From: Aquibacillus sediminis | GTDB lineage: Bacteria; Bacillota; Bacilli; Bacillales; Amphibacillaceae | DNA length: 64,000 nt | Reading direction: 5' to 3' | NCBI RefSeq assembly: GCF_005870085.1 | Contig: NZ_SZNM01000001.1 | Coordinates: 62,001-126,000, forward strand | Shown here: positions 19,004-29,631 of the stretch, piece after piece | Position numbering within the stretch: the first letter of the stretch is position 1 | Layout of the letters: each line of letters begins with the position of its first letter | Position numbers and translations under genes: made by a program | The notes under the pieces: generated by a model | Database searches by the model: none | What the model saw: only the letters and a program-made list of their open reading frames with translations | What the model was told of the DNA's origin: nothing

Positions 19004-19456
19004 TTATTCATAAGCAATGTAAGCACGCAACATCCAAACATGTTTTTCTAATCGTCCTCGTATTTCTGTTAGCATATCAGCAGTAGGTTGGTCATTCAAT
19101 TCTTCCGCTAATGGAATTCCTGTTTCCTTCATTTCCTTAATCATTGTCACATAATCTTCAGAAAGCTGATGAATCATTTCATTTTCTTTGTCATCCGCCT
19201 GCGCTTCATGAATCGTTGCTTCTTTAATGTACTTGTGCATCGTCGCCAGTGGCTTTCCATCAATAGCTAGAATTCGTTCTGCCACTTCATCAAGATCTTC
19301 TGCCGCTTCGTCATACAACTCTTCAAATTTTTCATGTAATTTAAAGAAATGTCTACCTTGAATAAACCAGTGGTATCGATGTAATTTAATATAAAGAACT
19401 GCAAAATTTGATAATTCTTGATTTAAAAAATTAACAAGTTTCTGATTATCCGGCAT
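19004..19456 (-). CDS. dps: Dps-family ferritin-like protein
   Basis: 150 residues from the ATG at 19454-19456 (a TTG lies one codon upstream). The ferroxidase signature KLHRYHWFIQGRHFFKLHEKFEELYDE (about 24-50), with His31, Asp/Glu ligands and the family helix spacing, identifies a Dps/MrgA-type dodecamer that oxidises iron with peroxide and protects DNA. AAAGGATT is the ribosome site. No PerR box was recognised. Unit 1 of the palindromic repeat family begins about 150 bp upstream. Confidence 0.92.
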   Translation of the reverse strand: MPDNQKLVNFLNQELSNFAVLYIKLHRYHWFIQGRHFFKLHEKFEELYDEAAEDLDEVAERILAIDGKPLATMHKYIKEATIHEAQADDKENEMIHQLSEDYVTMIKEMKETGIPLAEELNDQPTADMLTEIRGRLEKHVWMLRAYIAYE

Positions 19457-19674
19457 CAAGCACCAATCCTTTCCTTAACTCTCCTTTCTATATTTTGTTG
19501 TTAATGGTGAATTATACATTCATAATTACTTTTAAAAATATGTATCCAGGAATAGTTATGTAAACAAAACTCTTTAATAAAAGATGCTTGTAACTACATA
19601 TAAGCTATATTATACGACAAAACCTTGCTTTCTTTTGCTCACTCTTAATAATGTGAGTACTTGAATGTCGCTAC

Positions 19675-19897
19675 GGAAATACACCTACACTTTCCGTGGG
19701 TGGCTGATGAGTCTCCTTGAAAATAAAGAACAATTTTCTGCGTGCGATGTAACGCTGCCGTAGCCTTCCTTGTCCTCGTTCGTTCCTCACTGCGGGGTCT
19801 CACCGATGATAAATTAAGGACAACAGGCTAAAACCGTCCTTGTCGGACAACGCCTGCATGACCCTCGTCGGGCCTCAGGAGTCTCCTGTGTATTTCC
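19675..19897. repeat. Long imperfect hairpin A1
   Basis: Outer arms GGAAATACAC (19675-19684) and GTGTATTTCC (19888-19897) are perfectly complementary. The interior includes TTCCGTGGGTGGCTGATGAG, CTGCGGGGTCTCACC and an extra sub-hairpin near 19820-19870. Homologous to 30967-31075 and 53906-54126. Confidence 0.75.
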
Positions 19898-20066
19898 TCC
19901 GCTTTTTCAAGTACTCTGAAGTTTTATAGTGCTTTGCATTATAAAAATCATATGCTATATCTTTTTTATGATAATTAGCATGTTATAACATAACCTTACA
20001 GTAAATTCTTTATTTTTTAATTTATAGATTGCATCTATCACTAATCAGAAAACTTATATCAGCGAA

Positions 20067-20173
20067 GGCAGAATACGGAGACTCCTGCGGGAAAAGCACG
20101 AGTCTGAAGACCCCGCAGCGTGGTTTTCGCGAGGAGGCTGAAGCCGTGCCCGCGGAAAGCGTAGTATTCTGCC
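20067..20173. repeat. Long imperfect hairpin B1
   Basis: Outer arms GGCAGAATAC (20067-20076) and GTATTCTGCC (20164-20173) are perfectly complementary. Further pairing includes GCGGG/CCCGC and GCAC/GTGC. Homologous to 30627-30799 and 54275-54388. This class resembles GC-rich palindromic repeats I know from other Bacillaceae intergenic regions. Confidence 0.75.
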
Positions 20174-20290
20174 GTAGCGATGGTATAACACTTATTCCAA
20201 CCAGAATAATAGAAAGCAAACTACAAGGTTATGTCGTATAATATAGCAAATACGCAATAATATCCGATAATGCTATTAACAGAAGGGTAA

Positions 20291-20330
20291 AAAAAACGTC
20301 CACTTTCGCATATAGCAAAAGCGGACGTTC
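20291..20330 (-). terminator. Terminator after mutL
   Basis: Stem AACGTCCGCTTT/AAAGTGGACGTT (one G-U) has a 10-nt loop, followed on the minus strand by TTTTTT. Confidence 0.85.
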
Positions 20331-20332
20331 AT

Positions 20333-22195
20333 CTACATCACTCGCTTAAACAGTTTTTCCATTTCATATTCTGAAAAATGAATTATAATTGGTCGACCGT
20401 GTGGACATGTGAACGGATCAGTCGATTTTCTTAAATCTTCTAATAGACGGAACATATCATCATGATTTAAATAATGATTAGCTTTGATCGATCGTTTACA
20501 TGACATGAGAATTGCAGCATCTTCACGTAGTTTATAAAGATCCACTTTTCCTTCCATAATAACTTGTTCGACAATTTCTCGAATAACTTCCTCTTCAAAT
20601 CCTTTAGGAAACCATTGCGGGTGGGAACGAATAACAAAGGTCTGTTCACCAAATGCCTCAAAAAACAAACCTATTTTTTGTAATTGTTCAAGATATTGCT
20701 CAATCATTAAAGCTTCCTGTTTTGAAAAGTCAAAGGTTATTGGTAATAATAATTCCTGTACCTCATTCGGTACTTCCCCTATTTTATCTCTAAAAAATTC
20801 ATATTTAATTCGCTCCTGAGCAGCATGTTGGTCTATGATATACAAGCCATTTTCATTTTGCGCTAAGATATAAGTCCCATGGTGTTGTCCTATAGGATAC
20901 ATAACAGGAATACGATTCACCGAATCTACTTGTTCCTTTTCGTCTGGAATATTAGCGCTAGCTTGATTGACAGGTTCAGGATCTTCAACAAGTGCTTGAT
21001 TTGAATAATTAGACTCTAAGACAGCATTTTGCGCTGAGACAAAAGCATCTTCTTCCATTTGTTTATCCTCATGCGTTTGAAAACCATCATTTATTGATGT
21101 ATGAAAAACTGGATTCTTCTTTGGTTCCGTTTGATAAAATTCTATTGCTGCTTGTTCGGATTGTTCTTTAGGACGACTCGGAGCTTTTGTTTCTGCTCCT
21201 GAGGGTATTAGTGTTTCTTTCCGAAAAGCATTTCGGATCGTTGTTTCTACTGCTTCAAACAACTCTTTCTCTTTACTAAAGCGAACTTCTAGTTTAGATG
21301 GATGTACATTTACATCAACCAGGATTGGATCCATTTCGATCGATAACACCACAATTGGACTACGACCGATTGGAAGAAGTGTATGGTAACCATTCTGAAT
21401 CGCCTTATTTAGGGCAATGCTTTTAATAAATCGTCCATTAATAATAGTTGAAATATAATTTCTTGAAGCCCTTGTTACTTCAGGCTTTGCAATATAGCCT
21501 TTTATAGAGAAATCCAAGGTTTCGTATTCAACAGGAACCATTTTTTTAGCAATATTCATCCCGTATACTTGCGCAATTATTTGCAATAAGTCGCCCCGAC
21601 CTGATGATTTAAACAGTTGTTTTCCATTATGATACACCTCAAACCGAACCATTGGATGTGATAACGCCATACGGTTTAATACATCTGTAATATGACCCAA
21701 TTCTGTATGAATAGTTTTCATATACTTTAGCCGAGCAGGGGTATTAAAAAATAAATCCTCGACAACTATTTCTGTTCCTTGTCTTGCATCACTTTTAGTC
21801 TTAGCTTTTACTTTACCACCTTCAAGCTCCATTAAAGTGCCTGCTTCATCTCCTGTAGATGTCTTTAGTGTTAGACGACTAACAGCAGCAATACTCGCCA
21901 AAGCTTCTCCTCTAAATCCTAACGTTTGTACATGAAATAAGTCATTTTCATTTTTAATTTTACTTGTAGCATGACGTAAGAAAGACCGTTCGCAGTCGTC
22001 CTCTGTCATGCCGTCTCCATTATCGACAATTTTTATTTGTTGAAGTCCCGCTTCTTCCACTTCAACTTTTACCCATGTACTATTCGCATCAATGCTGTTC
22101 TCCACCAACTCTTTGACTACAGATGCTGGACGTTCAACCACCTCACCTGCAGCAATTTTATTCGCGAGCGAGTCTGGCATCTGAAAAATCTTCAT
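20333..22195 (-). CDS. mutL: DNA mismatch repair endonuclease MutL
   Basis: 620 residues. The N-terminal GHKL ATPase carries [27 protein letters not shown] and [10 protein letters not shown]. The C-terminal domain carries the zinc-dependent nicking motif [12 protein letters not shown] (about 460), SCKRSIKA and CPHGRPI, so this is an endonuclease-type MutL as in B. subtilis, in a lineage without MutH. A long variable acidic linker (about 340-440) joins the domains. GGGGGAGTAGTAG precedes the start. It begins 12 bp after the mutS stop, in a mutSL operon. Confidence 0.97.
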   Translation of the reverse strand: MKIFQMPDSLANKIAAGEVVERPASVVKELVENSIDANSTWVKVEVEEAGLQQIKIVDNGDGMTEDDCERSFLRHATSKIKNENDLFHVQTLGFRGEALASIAAVSRLTLKTSTGDEAGTLMELEGGKVKAKTKSDARQGTEIVVEDLFFNTPARLKYMKTIHTELGHITDVLNRMALSHPMVRFEVYHNGKQLFKSSGRGDLLQIIAQVYGMNIAKKMVPVEYETLDFSIKGYIAKPEVTRASRNYISTIINGRFIKSIALNKAIQNGYHTLLPIGRSPIVVLSIEMDPILVDVNVHPSKLEVRFSKEKELFEAVETTIRNAFRKETLIPSGAETKAPSRPKEQSEQAAIEFYQTEPKKNPVFHTSINDGFQTHEDKQMEEDAFVSAQNAVLESNYSNQALVEDPEPVNQASANIPDEKEQVDSVNRIPVMYPIGQHHGTYILAQNENGLYIIDQHAAQERIKYEFFRDKIGEVPNEVQELLLPITFDFSKQEALMIEQYLEQLQKIGLFFEAFGEQTFVIRSHPQWFPKGFEEEVIREIVEQVIMEGKVDLYKLREDAAILMSCKRSIKANHYLNHDDMFRLLEDLRKSTDPFTCPHGRPIIIHFSEYEMEKLFKRVM

Positions 22196-22207
22196 CTACT
22201 ACTCCCC

Positions 22208-24826
22208 CTAGTTGCGACTTGCTTTTTTCTGTAGTTTATATAATTGATTCATCGCTTCCATTGGTGTCATTTCCATCAAGTTCAATTTTTGTAATTCACA
22301 AACAAGTTTATCTTCATTTTTAGATGTTGCTTTTTTATCACTTGTTTCAGTTACAAAAAGGGACAACTGCTGGTCTGCTTGTTGTTGTTCTTCTGTTTTG
22401 TTTCCTTCAACTATCTGCTGGTTTCCTGCTGTTTGTGTATGTTTGGTTTGTGTTCCTTCAAATTGTGCCAAGATTTTCGTTGCCCGTTCGATTAGTTCTT
22501 CTGGCAACTCAGCTAACTTAGCAACATGAATCCCATAACTTTCATCTGCAGCTCCATCTTGGATTTGGTGTAAAAAGACAACATTCCCTTGGTATTCCTC
22601 TGCACGCACATGGACATTTTTTAATTTGGCTAATGATTCATCAAGACTTGTTAATTCATGATAATGGGTAGAAAATAATGTTTTAGCATGCACGTGTTCA
22701 TGAATGTATTCAATAATTGCTTGCGCCAAAGCCATCCCATCATACGTGCTTGTACCACGACCAATTTCATCTAACAAGATTAAACTCTTATCTGTAGCAT
22801 TCGTAATCGCATGTTTTGCCTCTAACATTTCTACCATAAACGTACTCTGCCCTGAAACAAGATCATCGGCAGCACCGATTCTTGTAAATATTTGATCAAA
22901 CACCGGTAATTCTGCTTGTTCACACGGAACAAAACAGCCGATTTGTGCCATTATCGCGGTTAATGCTACCTGCCTCATATACGTACTTTTACCAGACATA
23001 TTTGGGCCCGTAATCAATAAAATGTCTGAATCCTCGTTCATGACAACATCATTAGGAACAAACGAACCGTCTTTCATTACTTGTTCCACTACAGGGTGTC
23101 GCCCCTTGAAGACCGAAACTGATCGATTATCATTTAAACTTGGGCGTGTATAATCATTCGCTTCACTTACAGTAGCAAATCCTTGCAGAACATCAATTTC
23201 ACTTATTTTATCAGCTAACTGTTGTAACTGAGGAATAAACGCTTTTACTTGCTCTCTTAACTCAACGAATAGATCGTATTCCAACTCCACACTTTTTTCT
23301 TCCGCTTCAAGGATTAATGATTCCTTTTCTTTTAACTCCGGCGTAATATACCGTTCCGCATTGGTTAAGGTTTGTTTCCGTTCATATTTCCCTTCTGGTA
23401 GCAAGTGTAAGTTTGCTTTTGTTACTTCAATATAATAGCCAAACACTCGATTATATCCAATTTTTAATGATTTAATATTTGTTTCTTGTTTCTCTTTTTG
23501 TTCCAGTTCGGCAATCCATTGTTTTCCATTTCTAGATGCATCACGGTAGTCATCAAGTTGACCATGAAAACCGTCTTTGATGATGCCTCCTTCTTTAATC
23601 GTAAGTGGAGGTTCTTCTACTAAACTATTATCCAATAAATCGTATAAATTCGTTAAAGGATCGATCCCATCACTTAGCTCCCGTACATGTTCACTAGTAA
23701 ATTCAGTTAATAATTGTATAACCGCTGGAATTTTATCAAGTGAATGTTTCAATTGGATTAAATCCCTTGCATTCACATTCCCAAAAGCAACTCGTCCAGA
23801 TAAACGTTCCAAATCATAGATGGCTTTTAATTGTTCTCTTAAATTTTCACGCTCAAAAAATTGTTCTATAAAACCATCAACAACTTTATAACGTTGTTCA
23901 ATTGATCTTCTATTTAATAATGGACGTTCAAGCCATTTTTTTAATTTCCGTGCTCCCATAGCCGTAACTGTTTGATCAATTACCCACAACAGACTTCCTT
24001 GCTTTCCTTTTCTCAAAATCGTTTCTGTTAATTCTAAGTTACGTTTGGAGTACATATCTAATGACATGAATTGATGTAACTCAATCTTTTGTGCCGGTTT
24101 CAAGTGATCGAGTGATCGTTTTTGTGTTGCCTGAATATAATTAAGCATTCTTCCAAAAGCAGTAACTAATTTCTGTTCTGGCAAATCTGCTATCAGATAG
24201 TGAAATTCATCGGTTATCTCTGTTTCATTTTGAAATGATAAAGTAACTTGTAATCTTTCTTGCAACTCCAGCTGGTAATGCTCGGGTAATTCGGGTGAAA
24301 TGACAATTTCTTTTACGGGGCGATTAAATAGTTCACTTAAAACAGCTCCCCACCCATTCTCTATCATCGCGATACTTGTTTCTCCGGTTGATAAATCTGT
24401 ATAGGTGATCACAAATATCTGTTCGGAAAAGTCTGTTATGCTTGCTAGATAATTATTTTCCTTTTCATCAAGCATACCACCTTCCATTACAGTTCCAGGT
24501 GTAATCAATTGTACAACTTCTCGTTTCACAACCCCTTTTGCTTGCTTTGGATCCTCTACTTGTTCACAAATTGCGACTTTATAGCCTTTTTCCACTAATG
24601 TTTTAATATAATTTTCGGATGAATGATAAGGAATCCCACACATTGGTATCCGTTCTTTATCACCTCCATCACGACTTGTTAATGTAATCTCTAATTCTCT
24701 TGATGCAGCAATTGCATCATCAAAAAACATTTCATAAAAATCTCCTAAGCGAAAAAACAAAAAACAATCTTGGTAGACTGCTTTTATCTTCAAGTATTGC
24801 TCCATCATAGGTGTGTATTTTGCCAT
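22208..24826 (-). CDS. mutS: DNA mismatch recognition ATPase MutS
   Basis: 872 residues from the ATG at 24824-24826, 8 bp after GGAGG; an upstream TTG and ATG are badly spaced. The mismatch-reading Phe-X-Glu lies in [13 protein letters not shown] (about 32-39). Walker [10 protein letters not shown] and Walker [15 protein letters not shown] lie in the C-terminal ATPase. The C-terminal tail ([10 protein letters not shown]...) is where beta-clamp-binding and dimerisation segments lie in B. subtilis; no clear clamp motif was verified. First gene of mutSL. Confidence 0.97.
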   Translation of the reverse strand: MAKYTPMMEQYLKIKAVYQDCFLFFRLGDFYEMFFDDAIAASRELEITLTSRDGGDKERIPMCGIPYHSSENYIKTLVEKGYKVAICEQVEDPKQAKGVVKREVVQLITPGTVMEGGMLDEKENNYLASITDFSEQIFVITYTDLSTGETSIAMIENGWGAVLSELFNRPVKEIVISPELPEHYQLELQERLQVTLSFQNETEITDEFHYLIADLPEQKLVTAFGRMLNYIQATQKRSLDHLKPAQKIELHQFMSLDMYSKRNLELTETILRKGKQGSLLWVIDQTVTAMGARKLKKWLERPLLNRRSIEQRYKVVDGFIEQFFERENLREQLKAIYDLERLSGRVAFGNVNARDLIQLKHSLDKIPAVIQLLTEFTSEHVRELSDGIDPLTNLYDLLDNSLVEEPPLTIKEGGIIKDGFHGQLDDYRDASRNGKQWIAELEQKEKQETNIKSLKIGYNRVFGYYIEVTKANLHLLPEGKYERKQTLTNAERYITPELKEKESLILEAEEKSVELEYDLFVELREQVKAFIPQLQQLADKISEIDVLQGFATVSEANDYTRPSLNDNRSVSVFKGRHPVVEQVMKDGSFVPNDVVMNEDSDILLITGPNMSGKSTYMRQVALTAIMAQIGCFVPCEQAELPVFDQIFTRIGAADDLVSGQSTFMVEMLEAKHAITNATDKSLILLDEIGRGTSTYDGMALAQAIIEYIHEHVHAKTLFSTHYHELTSLDESLAKLKNVHVRAEEYQGNVVFLHQIQDGAADESYGIHVAKLAELPEELIERATKILAQFEGTQTKHTQTAGNQQIVEGNKTEEQQQADQQLSLFVTETSDKKATSKNEDKLVCELQKLNLMEMTPMEAMNQLYKLQKKASRN

Positions 24827-25011
24827 ATTCATTTCCTCCAACACGTTCCATAATCTATTTACCTATTATATCATAGGAAACCTGTCAATATTAATCGAAT
24901 ACCGTTAAAAATTGCAGAGTTGTGGTGGAACATTTTTCTTTTATAACCAACAGTGCTGGATAATTCCAACAATTACTCTTATAGAGTGGTTTGTCACAAT
25001 AATAACTACCC
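24827..25011. other. Intergenic region upstream of mutS
   Basis: AT-rich, no ORF with a ribosome site. It presumably holds the mutSL promoter; none was placed confidently. Confidence 0.3.
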
Positions 25012-25160
25012 GACCCCGACGTGATTTTTATGTACAATGACCCTTTTCGATTAGAATTGAATATCGACTATCGCTTCAGTAGAATACACCGATTTCCACG
25101 GGCACACACGATGTTGGTCACGCAAGCGTTGTCGCGTGTCCATAGCGTATGTAGCATACG
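25012..25160. repeat. Probable degenerate remnant of the palindromic repeat family
   Basis: Contains CTTCAGTAGAATACACCGAT and TTCCACGGGCAC, resembling the arm and inner parts of hairpin B. It also has CCCCGACGTGATTTTTATG, resembling the end of unit 3, and an unrelated small GC-rich palindrome near 25110-25140. No intact second arm is visible. Confidence 0.4.
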
Positions 25161-25214
25161 TTCTTTAATTGAGCTACACTAAACTAAATAAGAAGGTTAA
25201 GAAGGTAAAGTGCT

Positions 25215-25249
25215 AATAAAAAACGAGTACGAATTAAAATTCGCACTCG
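25215..25249 (-). terminator. Terminator after cotE
   Basis: Stem CGAGT-GCGAATT/AATTCG-TACTCG (25224-25249) is followed on the minus strand by TTTTTTATTAG. Confidence 0.8.
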
Positions 25250-25257
25250 CCTATCAG

Positions 25258-25821
25258 TTACTCTTCTTCCACTTTTGCAAGAAAATCAGGATCTACATCA
25301 TCAAATTCATCATCAGATAGTTCAAAATCCCAATCATCGTCATCTGCTACTGTGCCGTGTGGATCAACCTTAACCGTTACTTTTGTTTCACCAATTACTT
25401 CTACAAGGAATTCTCTTTCTACCTCTACTTGGATTTTGTGGCCATGGCTGGAGATGTTGCACTCCAAGCAATTCGGCTGTTGAATTACCTTAGCAAATAC
25501 CTCTACATCATCACCTAGTGTTTGCTCATCTTTAACAGAAAGCTTAATATAATCCGTGTAATGAACACGTTCGGTCACTACTTCTGTTTTTGTATTATCG
25601 TTGTATGAATACCAAATATTCACATCATAGCTACCATTTACTTCAACGATGTCATCACCTTTTTTCTTAGCATTGTATAAGTGGTTGATGACCCAGCAAC
25701 CTAGAATGCTTGATGGTCTATGTGATGGTGTAATCGTATTTGTGTCCTGAGTGAATTTCCGCCCTTTACCAATAACTGCTTTTGTAATAATTTCACGATA
25801 TTCTTGATCAAGAAAAGACAT
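25258..25821 (-). CDS. cotE: Outer spore coat morphogenetic protein CotE
   Basis: 187 residues, close to the ~181 of B. subtilis CotE. The N-terminal [24 protein letters not shown], central [18 protein letters not shown] and [11 protein letters not shown] blocks are characteristic. The C-terminus is a highly acidic tail (about 163-187) like the region that recruits other coat proteins. It assembles the outer coat around the forespore in the mother cell. SD GAGGAGG. It has terminators on both sides, so it is a single-gene unit between ricA and mutS, the conserved place. Confidence 0.94.
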   Translation of the reverse strand: MSFLDQEYREIITKAVIGKGRKFTQDTNTITPSHRPSSILGCWVINHLYNAKKKGDDIVEVNGSYDVNIWYSYNDNTKTEVVTERVHYTDYIKLSVKDEQTLGDDVEVFAKVIQQPNCLECNISSHGHKIQVEVEREFLVEVIGETKVTVKVDPHGTVADDDDWDFELSDDEFDDVDPDFLAKVEEE

Positions 25822-26001
25822 AACAACTAAAACCTCCTCTTTTTTTCATAGTCATTTTATGCAGGATATCTACCTAAAGTGAATATGAAGTTTCTCTGTT
25901 TTATAGCTTAGACCAGCTAAGGTTCTAGTTCATCCTATGCAACAGCCTATCAAAATGTACGAATATCACAAAAATTAATTTTAAAAAGAGTATGGCAAGA
26001 C

Positions 26002-26046
26002 AAAAAAACTGGTGATAAGGTTGCTAACCTCATACACCAGTTTTTT
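26002..26046 (-). terminator. Terminator after ricA
   Basis: A long stem AACTGGTG...CACCAGTT with inner AGGTT/AACCT, flanked by T runs, between ricA and cotE. Confidence 0.85.
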
Positions 26047-26053
26047 ATAGACG

Positions 26054-26479
26054 TTAATGCCCACAGGAACTTCCACTTACTTTTGAACCTGTTTGACCAG
26101 CTAAAACATCACCATCTGTCGAACGAATCACTTCATTTGTTACTTCCCTAGCAATTGTATTGGAAACAAGTTGTAATAAGTCATTAATTTCCACTTGTGA
26201 ATCCTTAAATTCTTGAACAATTGGAATTTCATCAATTTCTTGTTGCAAACGGTCAATTTCAGCATCAACCTTTTTTTGTGCTTCTTTTTTGCCATAAGCT
26301 TGAAAATTAACGGCCTGCTTTTGTAGTGTTTTAATCTTCGTGATCAAACTTTGAATTTTTTGGTTCTTATTTAACTTGGCCTCTAATTGTTTAAAACGAT
26401 CGATTTCTTCGATGTTCGCCACCATATTTGCCAGTTTGTGTGCTTCATCGATTACTTGTTTACGCGTATATTCCGCCAT
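26054..26479 (-). CDS. ricA: RicA (YmcA), RicAFT complex subunit
   Basis: 141 residues, almost all helical. The family's YlbF/YmcA domain occupies most of it, and a C-terminal Cys (GSSCGH) remains that, in B. subtilis, helps bind 4Fe-4S clusters in the RicA-RicF-RicT complex. That complex promotes RNase Y-dependent mRNA maturation and Spo0A phosphorelay activity; RNase Y (rny) is encoded 5 kb away. It starts 1 bp past the miaB stop with its AGAGGTG ribosome site inside miaB, so translation is probably coupled. Confidence 0.9.
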   Translation of the reverse strand: MAEYTRKQVIDEAHKLANMVANIEEIDRFKQLEAKLNKNQKIQSLITKIKTLQKQAVNFQAYGKKEAQKKVDAEIDRLQQEIDEIPIVQEFKDSQVEINDLLQLVSNTIAREVTNEVIRSTDGDVLAGQTGSKVSGSSCGH

Positions 26480-26480
26480 C

Positions 26481-28058
26481 TTATTTCACCTCTGCAGCAT
26501 GCTCCACCATTTCACCATCAAGTGACCAGGTTTTTGCATTTGTTATTTTAACATCAACAATTTCACCAATTATTGATTTTGGACCTCTAAAGTTTACTAA
26601 TTTATTTCTTTCTGTGTAGCCGGATAAAACATCTGGATTTTTCTTACTTTCGCCTTCAACTAAAACCTTGACTGTTTGTCCTTCGTATTTTGCCATTGCT
26701 TCTGCAGATTGCTTATTAATTAATTTATTTAATCGTTGCAAGCGTTCTTTCTTCACTTCCATCGGAACATTGTCTTCCCACCGCGCTGCAGGTGTTCCTT
26801 CTCTTGGAGAATAAATAAAGGTAAACGCACTTTCAAATCCAACTTCTTCCACTAATGAAAGTGTTTCTTCAAACTGCTCATCTGTTTCATTAGGGAAACC
26901 AACAATAATATCAGTTGTTAATGTTGCATTTGGCATTGCGGTTCTAATTTGACGAACAAGATCTAAATATCTTTCTCGTGTATATCTTCTGGCCATCACT
27001 CTTAATACCTCTGAACTACCCGATTGTACTGGCAAGTGAATGTGATCCAGTAAGTTTCCGCCTTTAGCTAATACTTCTACCAATCGTTCATCGAAATCTT
27101 TTGGATGAGAAGTTGTGAAACGAACTCTTGGAATATCAATTTTACGGATTTCATCCATCAAATCACCTAATCCATAATCGATATCTAAATCTTTTCCATA
27201 AGCATTCACGTTTTGACCTAGTAATGTTACTTCTTTATAGCCTTGTGCAGCCAAGTGACGAACTTCTTGGATAATATCTTCTGGCTTACGACTACGCTCT
27301 TTCCCACGTGTATATGGAACAATACAGTAGGTGCAGAACTTGTCACAACCATACATAATATTCACCCAAGCTTTGATCTTTCCTTTACGTTGTTTCGGAA
27401 GGTTTTCAATAATATCTCCTTCTTTAGACCATACCTCAACAACCATTTCTTTGCCAAACATTGCTTCTTGAAGTAATTTCGGTAGACGGTGGATATTATG
27501 GGTTCCAAAAATCAAGTCAATAAATGGATGCTTTTTCAAGATACGGTTAACAACCGATTCTTCTTGTGACATACACCCACATACACCGATGACTAAATCT
27601 GGGTTTTCTAGTTTTAAAGGTTTTAAGTGACCAATTTCTCCAAACACTTTATTCTCTGCATTTTCTCGAATAGCACATGTGTTCAGTAAGATGACATCTG
27701 CTTCATTGGTATCATCTGTCGATTCATAACCTAAATCCGTTAACAGGCCAGCCATGACCTCTGTATCGTGTTCATTCATTTGACAGCCATATGTACGAAT
27801 TAAAAATTTCTTCCCTTTGCCAATTCCTTTCATATTGTCAGGGACAGCATAATCATAATGAATTTCCACATCTTCTCTTCTGCGTTTTTTCGCTTTTTTT
27901 AAGTTTGGAGGTTCATAAGTTGTTTGAAAATACTTGTTAATTAATGCTTCTGAGTCTGTGTTCTGAATTCGTTCTAGATTTGAATCCGTCTCAGATTTTA
28001 TGTCTGATGGATCCATTTGTTTTATCTGATTGGCTTGTTTTCGCTGTTGTTCATTCAT
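26481..28058 (-). CDS. miaB: tRNA 2-methylthio-N6-dimethylallyladenosine synthase MiaB
   Basis: 525 residues. A basic N-terminal extension (about 1-80) precedes the MTTase domain with cluster cysteines in [23 protein letters not shown] and CGCMSQ. The radical SAM CxxxCxxC follows in [20 protein letters not shown] (about 245), and a C-terminal TRAM domain ends the protein. It thiomethylates i6A37 made by MiaA. GGAAGGAG precedes the ATG. Operon with ricA, as in B. subtilis (ymcB-ymcA). Confidence 0.96.
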   Translation of the reverse strand: MNEQQRKQANQIKQMDPSDIKSETDSNLERIQNTDSEALINKYFQTTYEPPNLKKAKKRRREDVEIHYDYAVPDNMKGIGKGKKFLIRTYGCQMNEHDTEVMAGLLTDLGYESTDDTNEADVILLNTCAIRENAENKVFGEIGHLKPLKLENPDLVIGVCGCMSQEESVVNRILKKHPFIDLIFGTHNIHRLPKLLQEAMFGKEMVVEVWSKEGDIIENLPKQRKGKIKAWVNIMYGCDKFCTYCIVPYTRGKERSRKPEDIIQEVRHLAAQGYKEVTLLGQNVNAYGKDLDIDYGLGDLMDEIRKIDIPRVRFTTSHPKDFDERLVEVLAKGGNLLDHIHLPVQSGSSEVLRVMARRYTRERYLDLVRQIRTAMPNATLTTDIIVGFPNETDEQFEETLSLVEEVGFESAFTFIYSPREGTPAARWEDNVPMEVKKERLQRLNKLINKQSAEAMAKYEGQTVKVLVEGESKKNPDVLSGYTERNKLVNFRGPKSIIGEIVDVKITNAKTWSLDGEMVEHAAEVK

Positions 28059-28250
28059 AACGAAATCTCCTTCCTCTGTTCATTTCATAGGTATGTCCCG
28101 AGCCAAGTTCATTGAAACCTGACCATAGCATTCCATTAAAACATTATACCAACTATTCCCTATAAAAATAAAGAACTTATACATAATTATATGGGAGATT
28201 GTCTATAAACACAAAAGATTTCTGTTTGTTTGAGACGACAATAAAAAACA

Positions 28251-29180
28251 TTATGACGATCTTTGTCTAGGAAACTTATTTACAAAGTTTTGATAACTTA
28301 TTTTGGAAACAATCTCATCAGTCAATACACTTCTCAATTGTTGGATAAAGTGATTGTAATCCATATGGTCATATAACGCTTTAACAAATGTGTCCGTACC
28401 ATCAAAATCAGAACCTAAACCTAAACAATTTTCAGCACCTCTTGCTATAAAATAGTTCACATGTCTAAGTACATCTGAAATGGTTGCTTGATCTGCATCC
28501 GTTAAAAAGTATGGAACAAACGTAACTCCGATCCAACCATCTTTTTGAATCATTGCTTCAATTTGTTTGTCATCTAAATTTCGATGATGGGGCGCAATTG
28601 CTACTGCATTTGAATGGGAGGCAATTGGGTATTTTGCTAGTTTCATGACATCAAAGAATCCTTGATAAGATAAATGGGAAACATCTGTCCAAATCTGTTC
28701 GTCATTTAATAAATGGATGACTTCTTCACCGAAAGCACTTAATCCAGCACCCCTTTTCTCACCAATACCATCACAAACTGCATTTGCTTGATTCCATGTA
28801 AGTCCGACGGCCCTAACTCCTAGTCGAATTAATGTTTTAAGTTTGGTGAGGTCATGTCCAATTGGATGGCATCCTTCTAATGTTAGAATTGCCCCCTTTT
28901 CATGTTCATCTAACTCTAATAAATCCTGTTTGGATGAGATAAATTTAATATCATCATACGGTTTAATGATTTGTTCAAAAAATAAGTCAACCATCTCGAG
29001 TGCTGCACGAAATTGGCTTTCCTCTGGTACATCATCTGGGACAAAGATTGCAAAACATTGTACTTTAACAGAACTAGACTTCCATTTTTTGTAATTCACT
29101 TGTAACTCTGGACTTGATTCAAAAGAAGCATCATTTGCCCACATTTTTAATAGTGCATCGCAGTGTGCATCAATAATCAT
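28251..29180 (-). CDS. Membrane (renal)-type dipeptidase family metallohydrolase
   Basis: 309 residues from the ATG at 29178-29180, which follows AAGGTGACGAAC. Family M19: metal ligands in IDAHCDALL (about 4-8), LEGCHP (about 105) and histidines in ASHSNAVAIAPHHRN (about 202-215), with GLGSDFDG near 255. These enzymes cleave dipeptides, including L-L and L-D substrates; the substrate here is unknown. There is no signal peptide, so it is cytoplasmic. It lies 83 bp downstream of spoVS beyond a terminator, where B. subtilis carries tdh-kbl. Confidence 0.88.
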   Translation of the reverse strand: MIIDAHCDALLKMWANDASFESSPELQVNYKKWKSSSVKVQCFAIFVPDDVPEESQFRAALEMVDLFFEQIIKPYDDIKFISSKQDLLELDEHEKGAILTLEGCHPIGHDLTKLKTLIRLGVRAVGLTWNQANAVCDGIGEKRGAGLSAFGEEVIHLLNDEQIWTDVSHLSYQGFFDVMKLAKYPIASHSNAVAIAPHHRNLDDKQIEAMIQKDGWIGVTFVPYFLTDADQATISDVLRHVNYFIARGAENCLGLGSDFDGTDTFVKALYDHMDYNHFIQQLRSVLTDEIVSKISYQNFVNKFPRQRSS

Positions 29181-29223
29181 GTTCGTCACCTTACTTCCGT
29201 TTACTAGTAATCTATTAATCAGC

Positions 29224-29254
29224 AAAAAAAACCTGCTTGCAAATGCAAACAGGA
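29224..29254 (-). terminator. Terminator after spoVS
   Basis: A 10-bp stem with one G-U (CCTGTTTGCA/TGCAAGCAGG) is followed on the minus strand by eight T. Confidence 0.85.
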
Positions 29255-29263
29255 GGCAGTCGT

Positions 29264-29524
29264 TTACCTTGGTTCGACAATTAGTTTAATAGCTGTTCGT
29301 TCTTCATTATCAATCATAATATCTGTGAAAGCTGGGATGCAAACTAAATCAACTCCACTTGGTGCGACAAATCCTCTGGCAATGGCTACTGCTTTTACGC
29401 CCTGGTTTAATGCACCAGCACCAATAGCCTGAATTTCTGCTGAGCCACGTTCTCTTAATACATTCGCAAGTGCCCCTGCTACTGAATTAGGATTTGAGTT
29501 AGCTGAAACTTTTAATATGTCCAT
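29264..29524 (-). CDS. spoVS: Stage V sporulation protein S
   Basis: 86 residues, the invariant size of the Alba-like SpoVS family: MDILKVSANSNPNSVAGALA, GAGALNQGVKAVAIARGFV and DLVCIPAFTDI are nearly identical to the B. subtilis protein. It affects septation and coat assembly; the mechanism is unresolved. A probable sigma-H promoter is upstream, and AAGGAGG is the ribosome site. Confidence 0.97.
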   Translation of the reverse strand: MDILKVSANSNPNSVAGALANVLRERGSAEIQAIGAGALNQGVKAVAIARGFVAPSGVDLVCIPAFTDIMIDNEERTAIKLIVEPR

Positions 29525-29567
29525 TCCTAGTACCTCCTTAGTTTACTAAAGTAGTTCCACTTTAACT

Positions 29568-29597
29568 ATATTCTTGGAGATGATAGTTATTCCCTTT
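29568..29597 (-). promoter_or_regulatory. Probable sigma-H promoter of spoVS
   Basis: Minus-strand AAAGGGAAT (29589-29597) and CAAGAATAT (29568-29576), 12 bp apart, each fit the sigma-H consensus (RNAGGAWWW, RNNGAATWW) at eight of nine positions. spoVS is sigma-H dependent in B. subtilis. Confidence 0.6.
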
Positions 29598-29631
29598 TAT
29601 TATGAAGTAATTTTTCTAAAAATTCAAATAA

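Larger units (their letters stand above)
19604..20247. mobile_element. Palindrome-carrying repeat unit 1 (MITE-like, 644 bp)
   Basis: Bounded by 23-bp terminal inverted repeats (19604-19626 and 20225-20247) that differ at one position: GCTATATTATACGACA... and its complement. Inside are a long hairpin (19675-19897), an AT-rich spacer and a second hairpin (20067-20173). Unit 2 (30554-31146) is homologous throughout when read in reverse complement. There is no coding capacity: an open frame at 20029-20241 simply crosses a hairpin. It lies in the gap between the mutL terminator and the dps start. I infer a non-autonomous mobile repeat; no transposase is in the window. Confidence 0.6.

Noticed and set aside
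20022-20241. ORFs of 65-70 codons on both strands inside repeat unit 1
   Set aside because: They read across hairpin B1; the homologous hairpins in units 2 and 3 do not keep the frame.
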